Below, piece after piece: positions 45,537-57,610 of a stretch of 64,000 bases of DNA (the stretch's first letter is position 1; every line of letters begins with the position of its first letter). The translations under genes and the position numbers were made by a program. Under the pieces are notes generated by a model. It was not told the DNA's origin. It did no database searches and saw only the letters and a program-made list of their open reading frames with translations. The stretch is taken from NCBI GenBank assembly GCA_032622095.1, contig CP136061.1, positions 233,924,944 through 233,988,943 of the forward strand, given 5' to 3'. This stretch comes from Siphonodentalium dalli (taxonomy: Eukaryota; Mollusca; Scaphopoda; Gadilida; Siphonodentaliidae).

Positions 45537-46446
45537 TTTTCAGGGTCAAGAGCTCCTTGAAGGTCAATCCCATCCGATAATGGTACAGAAATTATACCTG
45601 TATGTGGCACCGATGGATATAGATCAATAAAATTATAATTCGGGGTTCGGGCCCTTAAAGGCACGTGAGGCCTTAGTTGTCGAAAATATTCATATTTGTT
45701 CCAATCACCGTAAACAGAAAAACATTAAAATGCATACAGTTTCGTTCATATATACCATGACTATCGCGTAAACAGCATGCTATCATAAAGACCTACTATA
45801 TTTTACCTAAGCAAAAGCCTGATTGTGTTACAGAAGACAGCACAATGCTACTGCCTAATTACACAAAAATGGCATAAACGCTCTTTATTTGTTCCATATC
45901 AGGAATTAACCAACAAAGAACGCTCTTTATGTTTACCATCATAATATAAACAAACACCAGAAAGTAACTTTTTATGCTTTTGTTTACATAACAATGGTCA
46001 AACAAATGACAATAACATACTGTTTATGCGATATTTGTTATTTTGTATACGGACAAAGTCTGTCTACATTTTGATGTTCTTTCTGTTTGTGGCGGTTTTT
46101 GACGGGTGGAAATATTTTTACAGGATACCCACCGCCAAGGCCAACCGTACCTTTAAAAATGGATTTTTTTGTGTTTTTGGCAATTATCTTAAAAATCATT
46201 GACTTTTGGATATGGCCATTCCGCAAATTTTGAGTGGTCAGGCAACCTCCTATGTCCAACGGTTCTGGAGATATAGTCACGTCGGATGGTGGTACTTCGC
46301 GCAAAAACGGCATGGCCATTTCACCCATTTCGCCCTCAATGGGAAATGTGTTACCAACCAAATATTGTTCCTGGACCTTCAATTAGTTGATTCATGAAGA
46401 GTTTAGCCCTGGACATACAAGTGCATACAAAACCACCATGAGCTAC
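45537..46446 (-). repeat. Right arm of the large inverted repeat
   Basis: Reverse complement of 40813-41252, split by a TTAA element (45655-46156). Arms are similar but diverged by scattered substitutions. Confidence 0.75.
45655..46156 (+). mobile_element. TTAA-flanked AGGYACG element, copy 2, full length
   Basis: TTAA-AGGCACGTGAGGCC at the left and GGCCAACCGTACCT-TTAA at the right, 502 bp. TTAA is present once at the equivalent position of the other inverted-repeat arm, confirming a TTAA target duplication. CGCTCTTTA motifs at 45879 and 45921. Kolobok-like or piggyBac-like; no transposase. Confidence 0.8.
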
Positions 46447-46698
46447 TAGAGTAATAGAGAGTCACTGCAATTAATTAACATATAAGATTGATAGTGTGTT
46501 GTCAATTTGGATATAAATTACAACTTTGAACAAGATTATTCTCTATTTCTATTCGATCACCCTGCTGGAGTGTTTCACGTCACTTTAAGCTCAACTATAT
46601 ATATACAATAAGTTGAAAATAGGGGTGACAGGTTTCAATTGTGAGTTTTGCAGTTGTACTTGGAAGATCTTAGGTATGTATGGACAATGGGTGGACCT

Positions 46699-46722
46699 GG
46701 GACTAATATATATATTAGTCCC
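46699..46722. repeat. Perfect 24-bp palindrome
   Basis: GGGACTAATATA followed by its exact reverse complement. A single occurrence, meaning unknown. Confidence 0.75.
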
Positions 46723-46899
46723 AAGATGGACACAGCCACTGAAGTCACCTGAGCTTCAACTTGTCCAACTTCAATGCCTGTATATACCTGCGTATTGTTG
46801 ATCAAGCCGTTGTATATATGCGATAGAACTAGAAACTTGGCTGGAGGGTCTTCGTTGCGTGCACAAACTAGGACTTTCCAATTGTACTCCATTTAGCCA

Positions 46900-47208
46900 G
46901 AAAGAAATATCCAAGGCCGCGGGAACCATTGAGTTGGAAATGTCCAACTGATACATCAAACTTTCCAACTATTATAAATTTCCAACCTAACACCCCCTAT
47001 GTTCGGACATTTTCAAACTGATGGTGATTTATTTCAGTCCGAGCAATTGACAAAATGTAGGAAAACCTATAAGAAATTCAGTCTAAAATCTACCATTTCC
47101 ACACTAAAACATACTGGTTATAAAACCAAACTAACAAAACTTTAGGGAGTGAGACCCCTCTGTCACCATATCACTGATACACAGCACTAAACTATATTTA
47201 TTTACTAG
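46900..47208. repeat. hAT-like AATTTCCAAC fragment and an isolated Helitron 3' end
   Basis: GGAAATGTCCAACTG, AATTTCCAACCTAACACC and GGGAGTGAGACCCCTCTGTC resemble the right half of the 23.6-24.7 kb element. At 47205-47208 is a minus-strand CTAG followed by T, preceded by GTGCAAGTCAGGGCATGTTC, which resembles the other Helitron 3' ends. Its 5' end was not located. Confidence 0.4.
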
Positions 47209-47612
47209 CGAACATGCCCTGACTTGCACGGCGCCCTACGATCACGTGACATACATGTCTGAACATGTTAGCTAATATTGATGCGTGACTCACAAACATA
47301 TGACGCGAGATGTAAAAATACAACTGCTTACACACATTACTTATATATAGGTTATCCGGGTGCAGTGTTAAGGACAAACTTACTACGGCGTAGTAGAATT
47401 TAATGTGATGTGTGGTGTTTTAAATTAAACTTGGCCTAGGGGCTCGTGCGTTCATGGTTGCTATGAAGCAGTAATTGTCATGCGCAATGGCGCCAGTCTA
47501 TAAGACGTCTGACAACAAGCTTTCTGCTGTCACGAGATTTGCGCTCGCGGCTACTGGTTGACACCCATGCAGTATTTTTTTTATTTTTTGTACAAAGCTG
47601 AAGATAATGTTA

Positions 47613-47738
47613 TCAGATTTACATTCTGAAACAGAATGAGGTCCTCAGAGGGTGAATTTGGTAATGCTAGCACGCTATGCGGGATATCATCACTAAATTC
47701 ACCCTCTGGGGACTTCATTCTGCAATGCGATTCAGATT
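47613..47738. repeat. Foldback repeat
   Basis: CAGATTTACATTCTG, CAGAATGAGGTCCTCAGAGG, GTGAATTT at the left pairs with AAATTCACCCTCTGGGGACT, TCATTCTG and CAGATTTCC at the right, around a ~30-bp centre. Single copy. Confidence 0.65.
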
Positions 47739-48065
47739 TCCATATTGATCATAATTCCCTTCGTGATAGTCGATAACAATTAAAAACACTGCTTCGTGAT
47801 TGGTTTAATTTAGTTTGCGAGATCGGAGGTAAATTATGTGTTGACCATTTTCCCACGCATTACAAAACACAACACACTTTATAATACAGAATACAGGCGA
47901 CATACTCATAATAAATGGTACTCATATCAGTCTATAGGGGAAATCATCATCGAGATATCATCATGCAGTCAACGATATTTATTACTGGTTACTCGTTAAC
48001 ATCCGTGTTGCTTTCATAACAACGACTCAATACTACGATTATCACAAACTGTTCTACACCGGGAA

Positions 48066-48632
48066 TGCGTTTGGCGGCTAAAGGACGGAGGCTCGTACCG
48101 GTCTGCGTCGGGCGGCTAGAGGACCGAGGCTCGTACCGGTCTGCGTCGGGCGGCTAGAGGTCCGGGGCTCGTACCGGTCTGCGTCGGGCGGTTAGAGGTC
48201 CGAGGCTCGTACCGGTCTGCGTCGGGTGGTTAGAGGACCGAGGCTCGTACCGGTCTGCGTCGGGCTAGAGGTCCGGGGCTCGTACCGGTCTGCGTCGGGC
48301 GGCTAGAGGACCGAGGCTCGTACCGGTCTGCGTCGGGCTAGAGGTCCGGGGCTCGTACCGGTCTGCGTCGGGTGGTTAGAGGTCCGAGGCTCGTACCGGT
48401 CTGCGTCGGGCTAGAGGTCCGGGGCTCGTACCGGTCTGCGTCGGGCGGCTAGAGGTCCGAGGCTCGTACCGGTCTGTGTCGGGCTAGAGGTTCGGTGCTC
48501 GTACCGGTCTGCGTCTGGCGGTTAAAGGACGGAGGCTCGTACCAGTCTGAGTCGGGCGGCTAGAGGGCCGGGCTCGTACCGTTCTGCGTCGGGTGGCCAG
48601 AGGACCGAGGCTCGTACCGGTATGCGTCGGGT
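48066..48632 (+). repeat. GC-rich minisatellite of alternating 38- and 35-bp units
   Basis: About 15 units containing GAGGCTCGTACCGGTCTGCG and TCGGGCGGCTAGAGGTCC. Units come in a long form (with the extra CGG/TGG) and a short form lacking it. From about 48240 to 48500 they alternate, giving a 73-bp higher-order unit. The outer units are more diverged. It stands out by GC content from the AT-rich surroundings. Confidence 0.9.
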
Positions 48633-48639
48633 GTATCCA

Positions 48640-49175
48640 ACTTAGAATGTTAAACTTCACCACTCAATTGAACCACATGCATGCACTCGAATTTCCAGTC
48701 CAATATCTGTACAAAAGTTTGAGAAAACGTTGAAAGATATTTGACTTTTTTGCCTAATTTCAACACTTTTTACACACAGTGCTGCATGCACATTTAGAAT
48801 ATAAAACCGACAGAACAATATCTGCCTATTTATTTATGAAATTCCCAACTAAAAGTTGTTTCAATTATGGTTGCATTTTACGTTTCTCCTTAAATATGTG
48901 AACCATAAGCTGTCCATTCACGAAATATTGTACAACAATTGGATGTCACTTAATTAGCCAATAAGGGAATATTATATCTCGATAACCTTAATATGTGTCG
49001 GTCGCTCTTCCCGAAACATAAGGTGTGTGTGCGGACAACAGATGCACACGTGTTTGGCACCATTATTTATTGCAATTGAGCGACCAATGAAATTGATAAA
49101 AATGAAGTTTATTTTCAACTGTATGCATGATTGATATGAGTTAATTCCCAAGACATAATGGTAATATTATGGTAC
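48640..49175. other. No recognisable feature
   Basis: Nothing recognised. Confidence 0.35.
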
Positions 49176-49382
49176 TACAGTAATGCCCTAAATAATCGAC
49201 TCCTTAACCACAGCAGAATTATGGGTAATTTTTCAGGATTTAGTCGGAAATATAGCTTGTTGCCATTCATCTCAGTGAGAGCTTTCCGATGAATGACAAC
49301 AAGCCATGCATATTTCCGACTAAATCCTGAAAAATTACCCATAATTCTGCTGTGGTTAAGGAGTCGATTATTTAGGGCATTA

Positions 49383-49387
<5 letters not shown>
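49176..49387. mobile_element. TA-flanked palindromic MITE, copy 3
   Basis: CAGTAATGCCCTAAATAATC and reverse complement, with a slightly shortened and imperfect tip (CATTCATCTCAGTGAGAGCT). Its right TA merges with a (TA)n run (49386-49438), which may have grown from the target duplication. Confidence 0.8.

Positions 49388-49438
<51 letters not shown>
49386..49438. repeat. (TA)n microsatellite
   Basis: About 26 TA dinucleotides directly abutting the MITE. Confidence 0.95.
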
Positions 49439-49439
<1 letters not shown>

Positions 49440-49441
<2 letters not shown>

Positions 49442-52400
49442 TGAACATTATAGACATTCCTGACCAATACCGGGATCGAATTATAAGAAATAACTCTTTG
49501 TTTTATTAAGGTTATGAGTTACAGTGTGAAGACAAATTTACTATAACGCGCTACGCTCGTTGTATAATCAGTTTTCAAACTGTTCAGGTTATAACTGTAT
49601 AAATTAAATCGAATCAAGAGTTATTATAAATTAACTAACTGCACGAACCCATTGATTTAATTAATTCATTTGTCAGTAAACATCCTAAGCTGAACTGTGT
49701 TCCTAGAAATGAATCATGATCGAGTACTAAATGTGATAATTCATTTAGTAGTTAAAGGGTTAATAGCAACTCTGTGTTACATAATTATTTTTGAACAGTC
49801 AACGCCCGAAACGAACGTGCCTAAACCTGCGTCGCTTTATTAAGCAAGTCCAAACACGTTTGAATAAACTATGTACTTAAAACTGGGTCAACCGATTGCT
49901 AAGAGTACACATGTACCATATATATAAGCAGCATGTCGGATTACAGACATGACCCGTTTAATTAGACAACAGTACCCGATGCAGGTGGGGTCGTGTCGAG
50001 AAATGGTACACATGACAGTTCACACATATTGAGTGCGATAAATGAGATACATAATGCTCTTATTATTAGATCGAATTAATTGTATATAACTAATCTAAAT
50101 CATCGGAATTCATGAACTCTTCTCCGATATGCCCATTACTATTTCGTAATTTGGTTTCTACATGAACCAGCCATGCATGCACCGACCAACCAGGGACATT
50201 TTAAAGTCCACGTTCGCTGTTGATTAAATGTAAGTCAAGTACTGACCAATATGTATATATGTTTGAGTACGATGCACTGCATATATCAATTCTAACAGAC
50301 ACAATGGGAAATATTAAGTCGCTTAATTTGTCATGGGCACAGGGGCGTATAGTTAAATCGAGTAAAATATAAATTAAAAAATATATCACTTCTAACGACC
50401 ATAATCCACAAACGCCTGAACCGATTCTTAAAATTCCAACATCCATTGATCGAGTAATATATATATTTTCCAATAATAATAAATCATTCTAGGATAATCT
50501 GTTTCAAAACTGCGCAAACAGGCGCTTAACACAAAACTCAAAGAGATCATCGGCTAATGGGTCCCTGCATGGTTATAGCACATGAGAAAATATAGCATGC
50601 ATTGATTTCAAAGTCAATAATTATCGTTAAAAACCCACGTATTCTATATCCCCTAATTATCAGAAGATAAAATGCATAATCGATGTGACAAATGGGTGAA
50701 CATCACCAACATCTACTGGTGAATCTGATCCTATGTCTCCCATAGCAGTTGAGGCTTATGATATGTCAGACACATGTACTGTTTCAAAGCTTGGGCTCAG
50801 GGTAATCGGCCTTCGGAAAATATAATCTTCGGAGTAATGACTTTCGGAATAGTGAACAGTGCAGTGTCATTAGCCATGCAATCCAAGTCAGTTGGTCGTA
50901 TTATCGCCTCAAATTTGTCGCACATGTATGTCTATAGTAAATTTCATGTCTTTGCATGTCTCCATTTCGGTACAACATAATTGGTTCATATAATGCTATC
51001 CACGAACACGACCGTCGTCTTGTACGCTACCTTAAGAATTTCACCATGAGTGGTGATAAATAACAGGTTTTGGGCAATTTTATACTGTGGTTAGCATTAT
51101 TTTTGATTCTGATAACTGAAGTGGCATTTCAAAAAATGTTGTTGTTTATTTTTGGAATATGATGATATGGGCACCATCGAATCGGATTGAGTAACTTTAA
51201 TAATTTTGTGCTGAGCAGTCAATAGAATGATAAAGAAGAAAGTCAAAACGTTTCAGTATTAAAACGGATGGTATTGTGTAAATGAAATTAAGTTCATTTC
51301 AAACATTTGTCCACAAAATGTGTGGGCTGCAGGGTGTACCGATGGATTCAAATGTGAAATCCAAGATGGCTCCAGGCGCCCATGGATTTTAACACATTTA
51401 GGAAGAATTGGACAGCTTCCACCTATATAAGTCACACCGAAGAACCACACGATGTTTGAATGGGGGTGGGGATGTTGCATGTAGGGTGTGCTAAAGGATT
51501 TTAATCACGAAAAGAGTAAAATCAAAGATGGCCACTGGCGACCATGTTTATTGACGAAATTCGGAAAATATCGGTGGGCCCCATCTAGAGGTCACCTCAT
51601 ATTCAATGTTGAGAAAATGCCACCGACACTTAATTATATCATAAGTAATTTCTACACAATTTTGTTTAAGATCAAAATTAAAACATATTGTGTAGAATTT
51701 GTTCTAAGAGTGTAAGTGATGTGTTATCCTAAATGTATAGTCGTATCTCCATCGTGAGTTTTGCGAAACCTTCCTAATAACAGTAAGTAATAACAGTTTT
51801 CCAAAGCAGATAATTTCAGCGATATATTCTCTTAGTCTTCACAAATGTGTCAAATCATCAAAATTCCACCAATTAGCATAGAAGAAATAGAAGCGAAAAA
51901 TTAATCACATGCATTCGAGATATTCTTTGACGCGCCAAATGCTTTGAAATTTTAACCTTCGAGAATTCAAAGAATGTAACGCTAGTTGCTGCACACGCAA
52001 TAATTAATTAACGACTAATAAAACCTAACGCAGAACAAGGCATGCTCACGAGATATGACATTTAAACAGAACCCTATTAAATTTCCCCAACACAAAACAT
52101 CATTGAGTCAGGCACGTACCAGACGCTGTTGAAGCCGATAAAAAGCTTTTATACAAATATTGTTGAGACGCGATAGATGAATCTTGCGTGTCAATGTCGT
52201 TGACCCCGCCCCGATGTATGTAAAATATAAGCGTGTCAGAACTTGTTTAGATTATGTATAATAAAGACTTCTTTCATTATTTACGAAAGGCCTGTATGAC
52301 GTCTAGATGTGTTATTGATCGACAAAAATGTCAGAAATATCTGGGTGTTTCGGAAATATAGGCAGGAGGGTAAATGTCCGCCTTGTGTACACCCCGGTCC

Positions 52401-53139
52401 GGTTCCGGTGATAAAAATAGTTTGATAACATCATAAGTCCGCATGATATGATTTTGTATGTAATTTACTTTTATCACATAATTAGCCACCAAACCCACTA
52501 CTTATCACCCATGTTTTTCTCACAGTCAACACTAAAACCCCAAAATAAACTGATTATATATATCATTAATTATATTCTAATTAACATTATAATAACATGT
52601 ATCGACACCATGGTGCTAAGCTCTTACGTCAATGTGCGTGCCGACAATACACGTGTGTCTTACTGAAAATATGATGCCGGTTGAAATTTTTTGTAATAAT
52701 AATACGTTTATTCTCTTATCAAATAGATATTGAGATACAATTAGAAGATATATACAAAAGATTGAGAATGTTGCAGCATATGCACAATATATACACGAAC
52801 TTCCCTCGTCGTCATCATTATCAACATCATGGCAGTCGTCATCAGTATCACCGTCTTCGTTGTCATCACGTTAACGTCTTCGTCTACTCGTCGTCACAAT
52901 CGCCAGTACCATTTTCATCGTTATATTCAACAACAACATCAACAACCACAACAACAAACTGCATATTAGTCAATATCATTTAACTTAAGATTTATCAGTC
53001 GGATGAATGAACATAGTCTGCGCAGACATGAAAAGACACATATAAAATGGAACTATATTTTTTCTTGGAGGTGTCTTTACTTCCTCTTAGGTTGTGATAC
53101 GGAAATGAAAATTAGTTTTTTCAACCCCAGTCGTTTCGA
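49440..53139. other. Large stretch without recognised genes
   Basis: 3.7 kb of AT-rich sequence. Seen only: AATCCAAGATGGC near 51360 with a second AAGATGGCCACTGG near 51526, echoing the interior of the 6.2-kb hAT-like element; a CATTTAGTAGTTAAAGGGTTAA relic near 49743-49764 resembling an N2 right end; and a degenerate CATCGTC triplet region near 52800-52880. Confidence 0.4.
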
Positions 53140-53325
53140 GATAGTTTTTCCTTGCTCAAATGTGATAATAAGGATCTCAAATTCGCAATTATATACGAAT
53201 TTTATTAACCTCGTCCACTAAATTCGATTCCAGCATCTCTAAAGCTCGGCTCGAATCGATTTTAGTGCACTCGGTTTATAAATTTCGTATAGAATTGGGA
53301 CTCATTAGAAATCCTCTAAATATGG
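53140..53325 (+). mobile_element. Palindrome-ended repeat family P, copy 3 (diverged)
   Basis: AACCTCGTCCACTAAATTCG, TCTAAAGCTCGGCTCGAATC and the inverted partner, ending AAATCCTCTA. The tip differs from copies 1 and 2, but pairing of the arms is kept. Confidence 0.55.
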
Positions 53326-53539
53326 AATGCCGTTAGGAAGATACACGTATAAAGAATATAGAAAAACGGACTCCGAGATATCTTTAACAACCACAATAAA
53401 GTGTGTGCGTTAAATTGTTAATCTATTACTGACATGGGAGTTTGTTTCGTCCCAAGATGCGAAAAAACAAAAACAGCTTGAACATCATTCATATCACAGC
53501 CTTCGCGAAAAAGCATCCATCAGCTTTACACTGAAACGA

Positions 53540-53690
53540 GTACAACGTATCCTAATTGATAACGCTCTTTATTATATACCTCTTTTGGGCAACCAAAGCA
53601 CGGACGCTCTTTATCCAAGGAGATCTTTTACTTTTTACTAAGCTGACAAAACACCAATACGTGGCAAAACTTTTTTGTTTTGAAAACCGA
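53540..53690 (+). mobile_element. Diverged relic of the TTAA/AGGYACG element
   Basis: Two CGCTCTTTA motifs 42 bases apart (53563 and 53605), with CCTAATTGATAACGCTC and ACAAAACACCA in the order seen at 45860-45960. Ends not found. Confidence 0.4.
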
Positions 53691-54570
53691 TATGTGGTCA
53701 TTAAAACCTCCTGTTAATGGGCTCCTGTGTCCGATCTAACTGTTTTTGTATATGTCCAATTTGATACATAAACTGTTACGTGTCTCGCCAGTCTTGTCAA
53801 TCTTCTGAACGTTTGTGAACGTTTCAGGGTACAGTTGAGCATATTGAGGTGAATAATTGAGCTAAAATTCACTCATAATATGTTAACTTCATCACTTTTA
53901 ATATTATTTATGTAACACCAATCGTAACATATCTGCTATTTGAAGATGTCCTGCCCGATTTTACACAATCTTCAGGGAAGAATACGTACAGATGTTGGTT
54001 CTATGATAGCATATCGGACAAGGGGTCTTCAATATGGCCCCATATCTCCAAGAATACGTAGGGTTGGTTGATAATGCATCTGTGTTGACTACTCTTGTTT
54101 ACGGAGCATGGCAATTCTTATTCAAGCGTATATTCTCGGATCATGCTTGACGTGTAAAGTCATAGGTATATAATTCAATAATCACGGCACCTAGTAAATA
54201 AGGAGACGTGACAAACTTGATCGTTTGGAGATCTGGAGTATAGATAAACTGACGCGGATTACTACATCGTTATTGTTAGCTGATTCATCCAGTTTCTTAT
54301 CTATTCATTACTCAATTATAAAATGCAAATTATTGCAGCGAAACGGCTGCGCTAGCCATGAAATTTAATTGCCATGCATTCACACAAATATGTCATGGGC
54401 CCAGATGTGGCTACATGACCAAAGACAAAGTATGAGGTCATAGCATGGAAACTGAAATACAGGCGTGTTGGTGGACAGTCATAGACACAGCTAGAGGACC
54501 GTTTTCGGGGTGGGCCGATGGCCACCTTAGAATTTAATGCAACTGCACCTCTCCCTGGATTTTGATTTGT
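53691..54570. other. No recognisable feature
   Basis: Nothing recognised. Confidence 0.35.
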
Positions 54571-54645
54571 TCTAGATCATGCCTTGAATCTCTACTCTGG
54601 CTATAACACCCATAACCAGAGTAGATATTCATGGCATGATCTAGA
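54571..54645. mobile_element. Minimal palindromic relative of the 15.3-kb inverted-repeat element
   Basis: TCTAGATCATGCCTTGAATC, TCTACTCTGG, a ~15-base tip, then CCAGAGTAGATATTCATGGC, ATGATCTAGA. Consists of terminal repeats only, with no interior. Confidence 0.7.
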
Positions 54646-55429
54646 TTTGTTCCACTGATTCTCTTTAATAATTCTCTCTTATAAGTGTTTGTTCAATATC
54701 AACGACGGCAAGGTTTCAATTGAAAATATAATGCAACCACAAAAATACGCTTCGTCAAGTTATCAGTCAAAATATATACATAAGTCGCGGCTCGCGGTTG
54801 TCAAATTGAAAATCTTTCAATACCACAAGTACACACAATTATCACGCGATTGACATATAAATAAACTTCGTCGCTTATTTATTATCATAATTTATCTCTT
54901 CTCAAACAACGCGTTCCTACTCGAATCCACCGCTATCCATTCGATGAGTTGAAACACGTGCAAACTTAAAGCGCAGATAAAGGTGGGAAGATGTCATGGA
55001 ATTACCGTTCCGCCAGATGTTCCGTTACCGAATTCGAGAAATAGATCTGCCAGCTCGAATCAGGAAACGGAATCCCTGAGTGTTTTGACAGGCAGGAATG
55101 AGTTCGTGTTTGAGATTAGTTAGCTGTAATTATACGCAATAATACTTATATCTGCGCACACATGGCATAAAGGTTTCTTTGTCCGTGGATCGGCACGACT
55201 CCAGGTCAGACAGGTACCACAGACTTCCTTTGTTCTGGGCGTTTTAAAACAGGAACCTGGGAATGGCCAGTCTACACTTTTTTTGTAATATACAACGGTT
55301 TGGAGACATAAAAAACATTATGTAAATGGTTCACGCCAGAGGTCCATCCATCTTACCTGTCATTTCGTTTCCGGATGATCTGATTCACGATTTAAAATGG
55401 AATTTTATATGTGTATTTTTGGAAAAGAC
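54646..55429. other. No recognisable feature
   Basis: Nothing recognised. Confidence 0.35.
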
Positions 55430-56133
55430 TAAAGCCGCTTTCACACATGTCCGTTTCTCCGATGCGTTTCCTTACGTTTCTAATATTTTAACCCTTTACC
55501 CAACAAACCGGCCAAAACCGGCCAAATAAAGCTTCAACAGCCTAAAATATCTTCGGTCTGTCTCAATAGAACCATACAAATATGGATATCATTGGAACCG
55601 GCTCCTTGACCACATTGTGATAGTTACAGTTATGCCCTGTGCCAATGCATTCTCTTATATATGCGAGTCGACCATAGGTCGCCTCGCATATATAAGAGAA
55701 TGCATTGGCCTAAAAAAAAATTTGTTTTAACACTTTTTACCATTTTTTCTTACATTCTTTAACAATTTTATAATTTTTAATGTGTTAAGCCAATGCATTC
55801 TCTTATATATGCGAGGCGACCTATGGTCGACTCGCATATATAAGAGAATGCATTGGCACAGGGCCCTTCTGTTGGGTAAAGGGTTAACGCATCCGGAAAA
55901 CGCATCGGTCAAAACAGTGATAATATCACTGGGTCTTTCACACGTATGTGCGTTTGCCGGATGCGTTTCTTTTTTTCATGTCTCGGACTTGAAATGCTGC
56001 GTTTCTAAAAAAGCATACACAAGCATGTGTGGCTAGCTTCACTATTTCGACCGATGCGTTTTCCAGATGCGTTAAAATATTAGAAACGCAAGGAAACGCA
56101 TCCGAGAAACGGACATGTGTGAAAGCGGCTTTA
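55430..56133. mobile_element. AAGCCGCTTTCACAC-ended MITE interrupted by a TTAA MITE
   Basis: Ends AAAGCCGCTTTCACACATGT and reverse complement, bounded by TA (55430-55431 and 56132-56133). Inverted arms contain CCGATGCGTTTCC and CGTTTCTAATATTTTAACGC. A family N1 element sits in the TTAA of the left arm. The intact right arm keeps the same TTAA at 56072-56075. Without the insert it is about 305 bp. Confidence 0.75.
55488..55887 (+). mobile_element. TTAA hairpin MITE family N1, nested
   Basis: TTAACCCTTTACCCAACA to TGTTGGGTAAAGGGTTAA, hairpins at 55641-55709 and 55789-55857. Nearly identical to 25702-26102. Confidence 0.85.
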
Positions 56134-56667
56134 GTTTGAATCGTGGATCAAGCCGATGATTTTTTTCCAGTTCTGGGCATTTTAGATTAGAAAAATTATG
56201 TTTCTTGATTTCTGTGTGGTAAATAAAAACTTCGGTTAGAGGTGCTTTGAACCAGACTTGGTACCTACTAAATTAGCTCAAAATATAGACTGCGTTAGAA
56301 TCTGGTTTGGCCTATTATTTTGTCAGATTTATGGGTCTTTGGACTTTTTGATGGGTGTTTGTGATTGTGTTACATAGGGACCTCAGTAATTTTGTTTGTG
56401 TGCCGTTATCACAGAAAAAAGGAGCAGCAACTCAGCAATTATTTGAAACTCTCATATCATTTCATATCAAACAACAAGACCAATAATCTCAAAATCAATG
56501 CACTCTCAATCCATCCGATACCATCGACCTGTGTTCGAACCCAGTGAGTTAATGTTGTACATATGTAATAAGGCACTTACAAACATACGAGTTCCTTTAT
56601 TTTTTCCAGAAAGAATGTATCATTATGAGTCCCTTGTAATAAGGGTAGCATATTTCAACCACCGTTC
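56134..56667. other. No recognisable feature
   Basis: Short frames only; nothing recognised. Confidence 0.35.
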
Positions 56668-57090
56668 AGGGACGCGGCGATATGATCTTTCTCTGTGGGT
56701 GTCGACATTGGAATTTCTACACTGCACCCCCCAGAGAAACTCCATTTTCATCCCTTCAGTTGGTTTGGAAGTTTCCAACATGTCCGTTAAACTTGCCAAC
56801 TGTTATAAATTGTCAACCTAATTTTCCCATGCATGAGTGAAAATTTTCAGTCTAAAAACAAGAAATTTCACACTAAAAATTGGTTTGATTTTTGGTCTGA
56901 AATTTCCAACTATAAATAGTGAAATTTCCAACTATAAATGTTGTGTCGGGCACGGGATTTCCAACTGTTAAAACTTTGGGCAAAGTTGGGGGTGATAACC
57001 AAACCTGTTGATAATTAAGGATGTGGTTTTTCCACCACCGTTCATGGACTTGTCGATATCCCCCCCCCTCTCTCTCTCTCTCTCTCTCTG
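56668..57090. mobile_element. hAT-like CAGGGACG fragment and CT microsatellite
   Basis: CAGGGACGCGGCGATA left end followed by AATTTCCAAC motifs as in the 23.6-kb element. No right terminus. CACCGTT precedes both CAGGGACGCGG (56668) and CATGGACTTG (57048). A (CT)n run is at about 57066-57089. Confidence 0.45.
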
Positions 57091-57610
57091 CATGGGGCTG
57101 TTCATGTCACCATTATATTGATTGAACAAATTGGATACAGGACCATGCACTTGAAGCATTTGTAAAGTTGAAGGTTTACGACTCACACAGAAAGGGTTAA
57201 CGTGATTGACTATCCGTAAATCATGGTGTCATTCCTCCGATCCTGGGTCGCACGTGTTTCTGAGAGCAGGGGAGACTTCTGACATGGCCAATCAAGAAAC
57301 GTACCACGCTAAGTCGTACATAATATTATGTCCTTGATTAACTAGCTAATGTGGCCCATTGCTAACAGCTGTGATCTGTTTTGTGTGAAGTAAAATGCCA
57401 CTCAAGCAGACTCAAGCACATGATCACATCTGGGCGATGCACATTCCTGTGCATATCTGCACAGCAGGACGAATTTGTGGAATTGAATCCCTAATTCCTA
57501 TAATCGACATTTGCTTCTTCAAATTCACAATACTAAGTATTTAATCCCCACTTTCGGGTGGAGGAAGCACCAAAACTCAAGGGGGCACAGTTTTCCCAAT
57601 GTAAATTATA
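57091..57610. other. No recognisable feature
   Basis: Nothing recognised. Confidence 0.35.

Noticed and set aside
54571-54645. microRNA precursor
   Set aside because: It is the terminal repeats of the inverted-repeat element joined together; no evidence beyond the palindrome.
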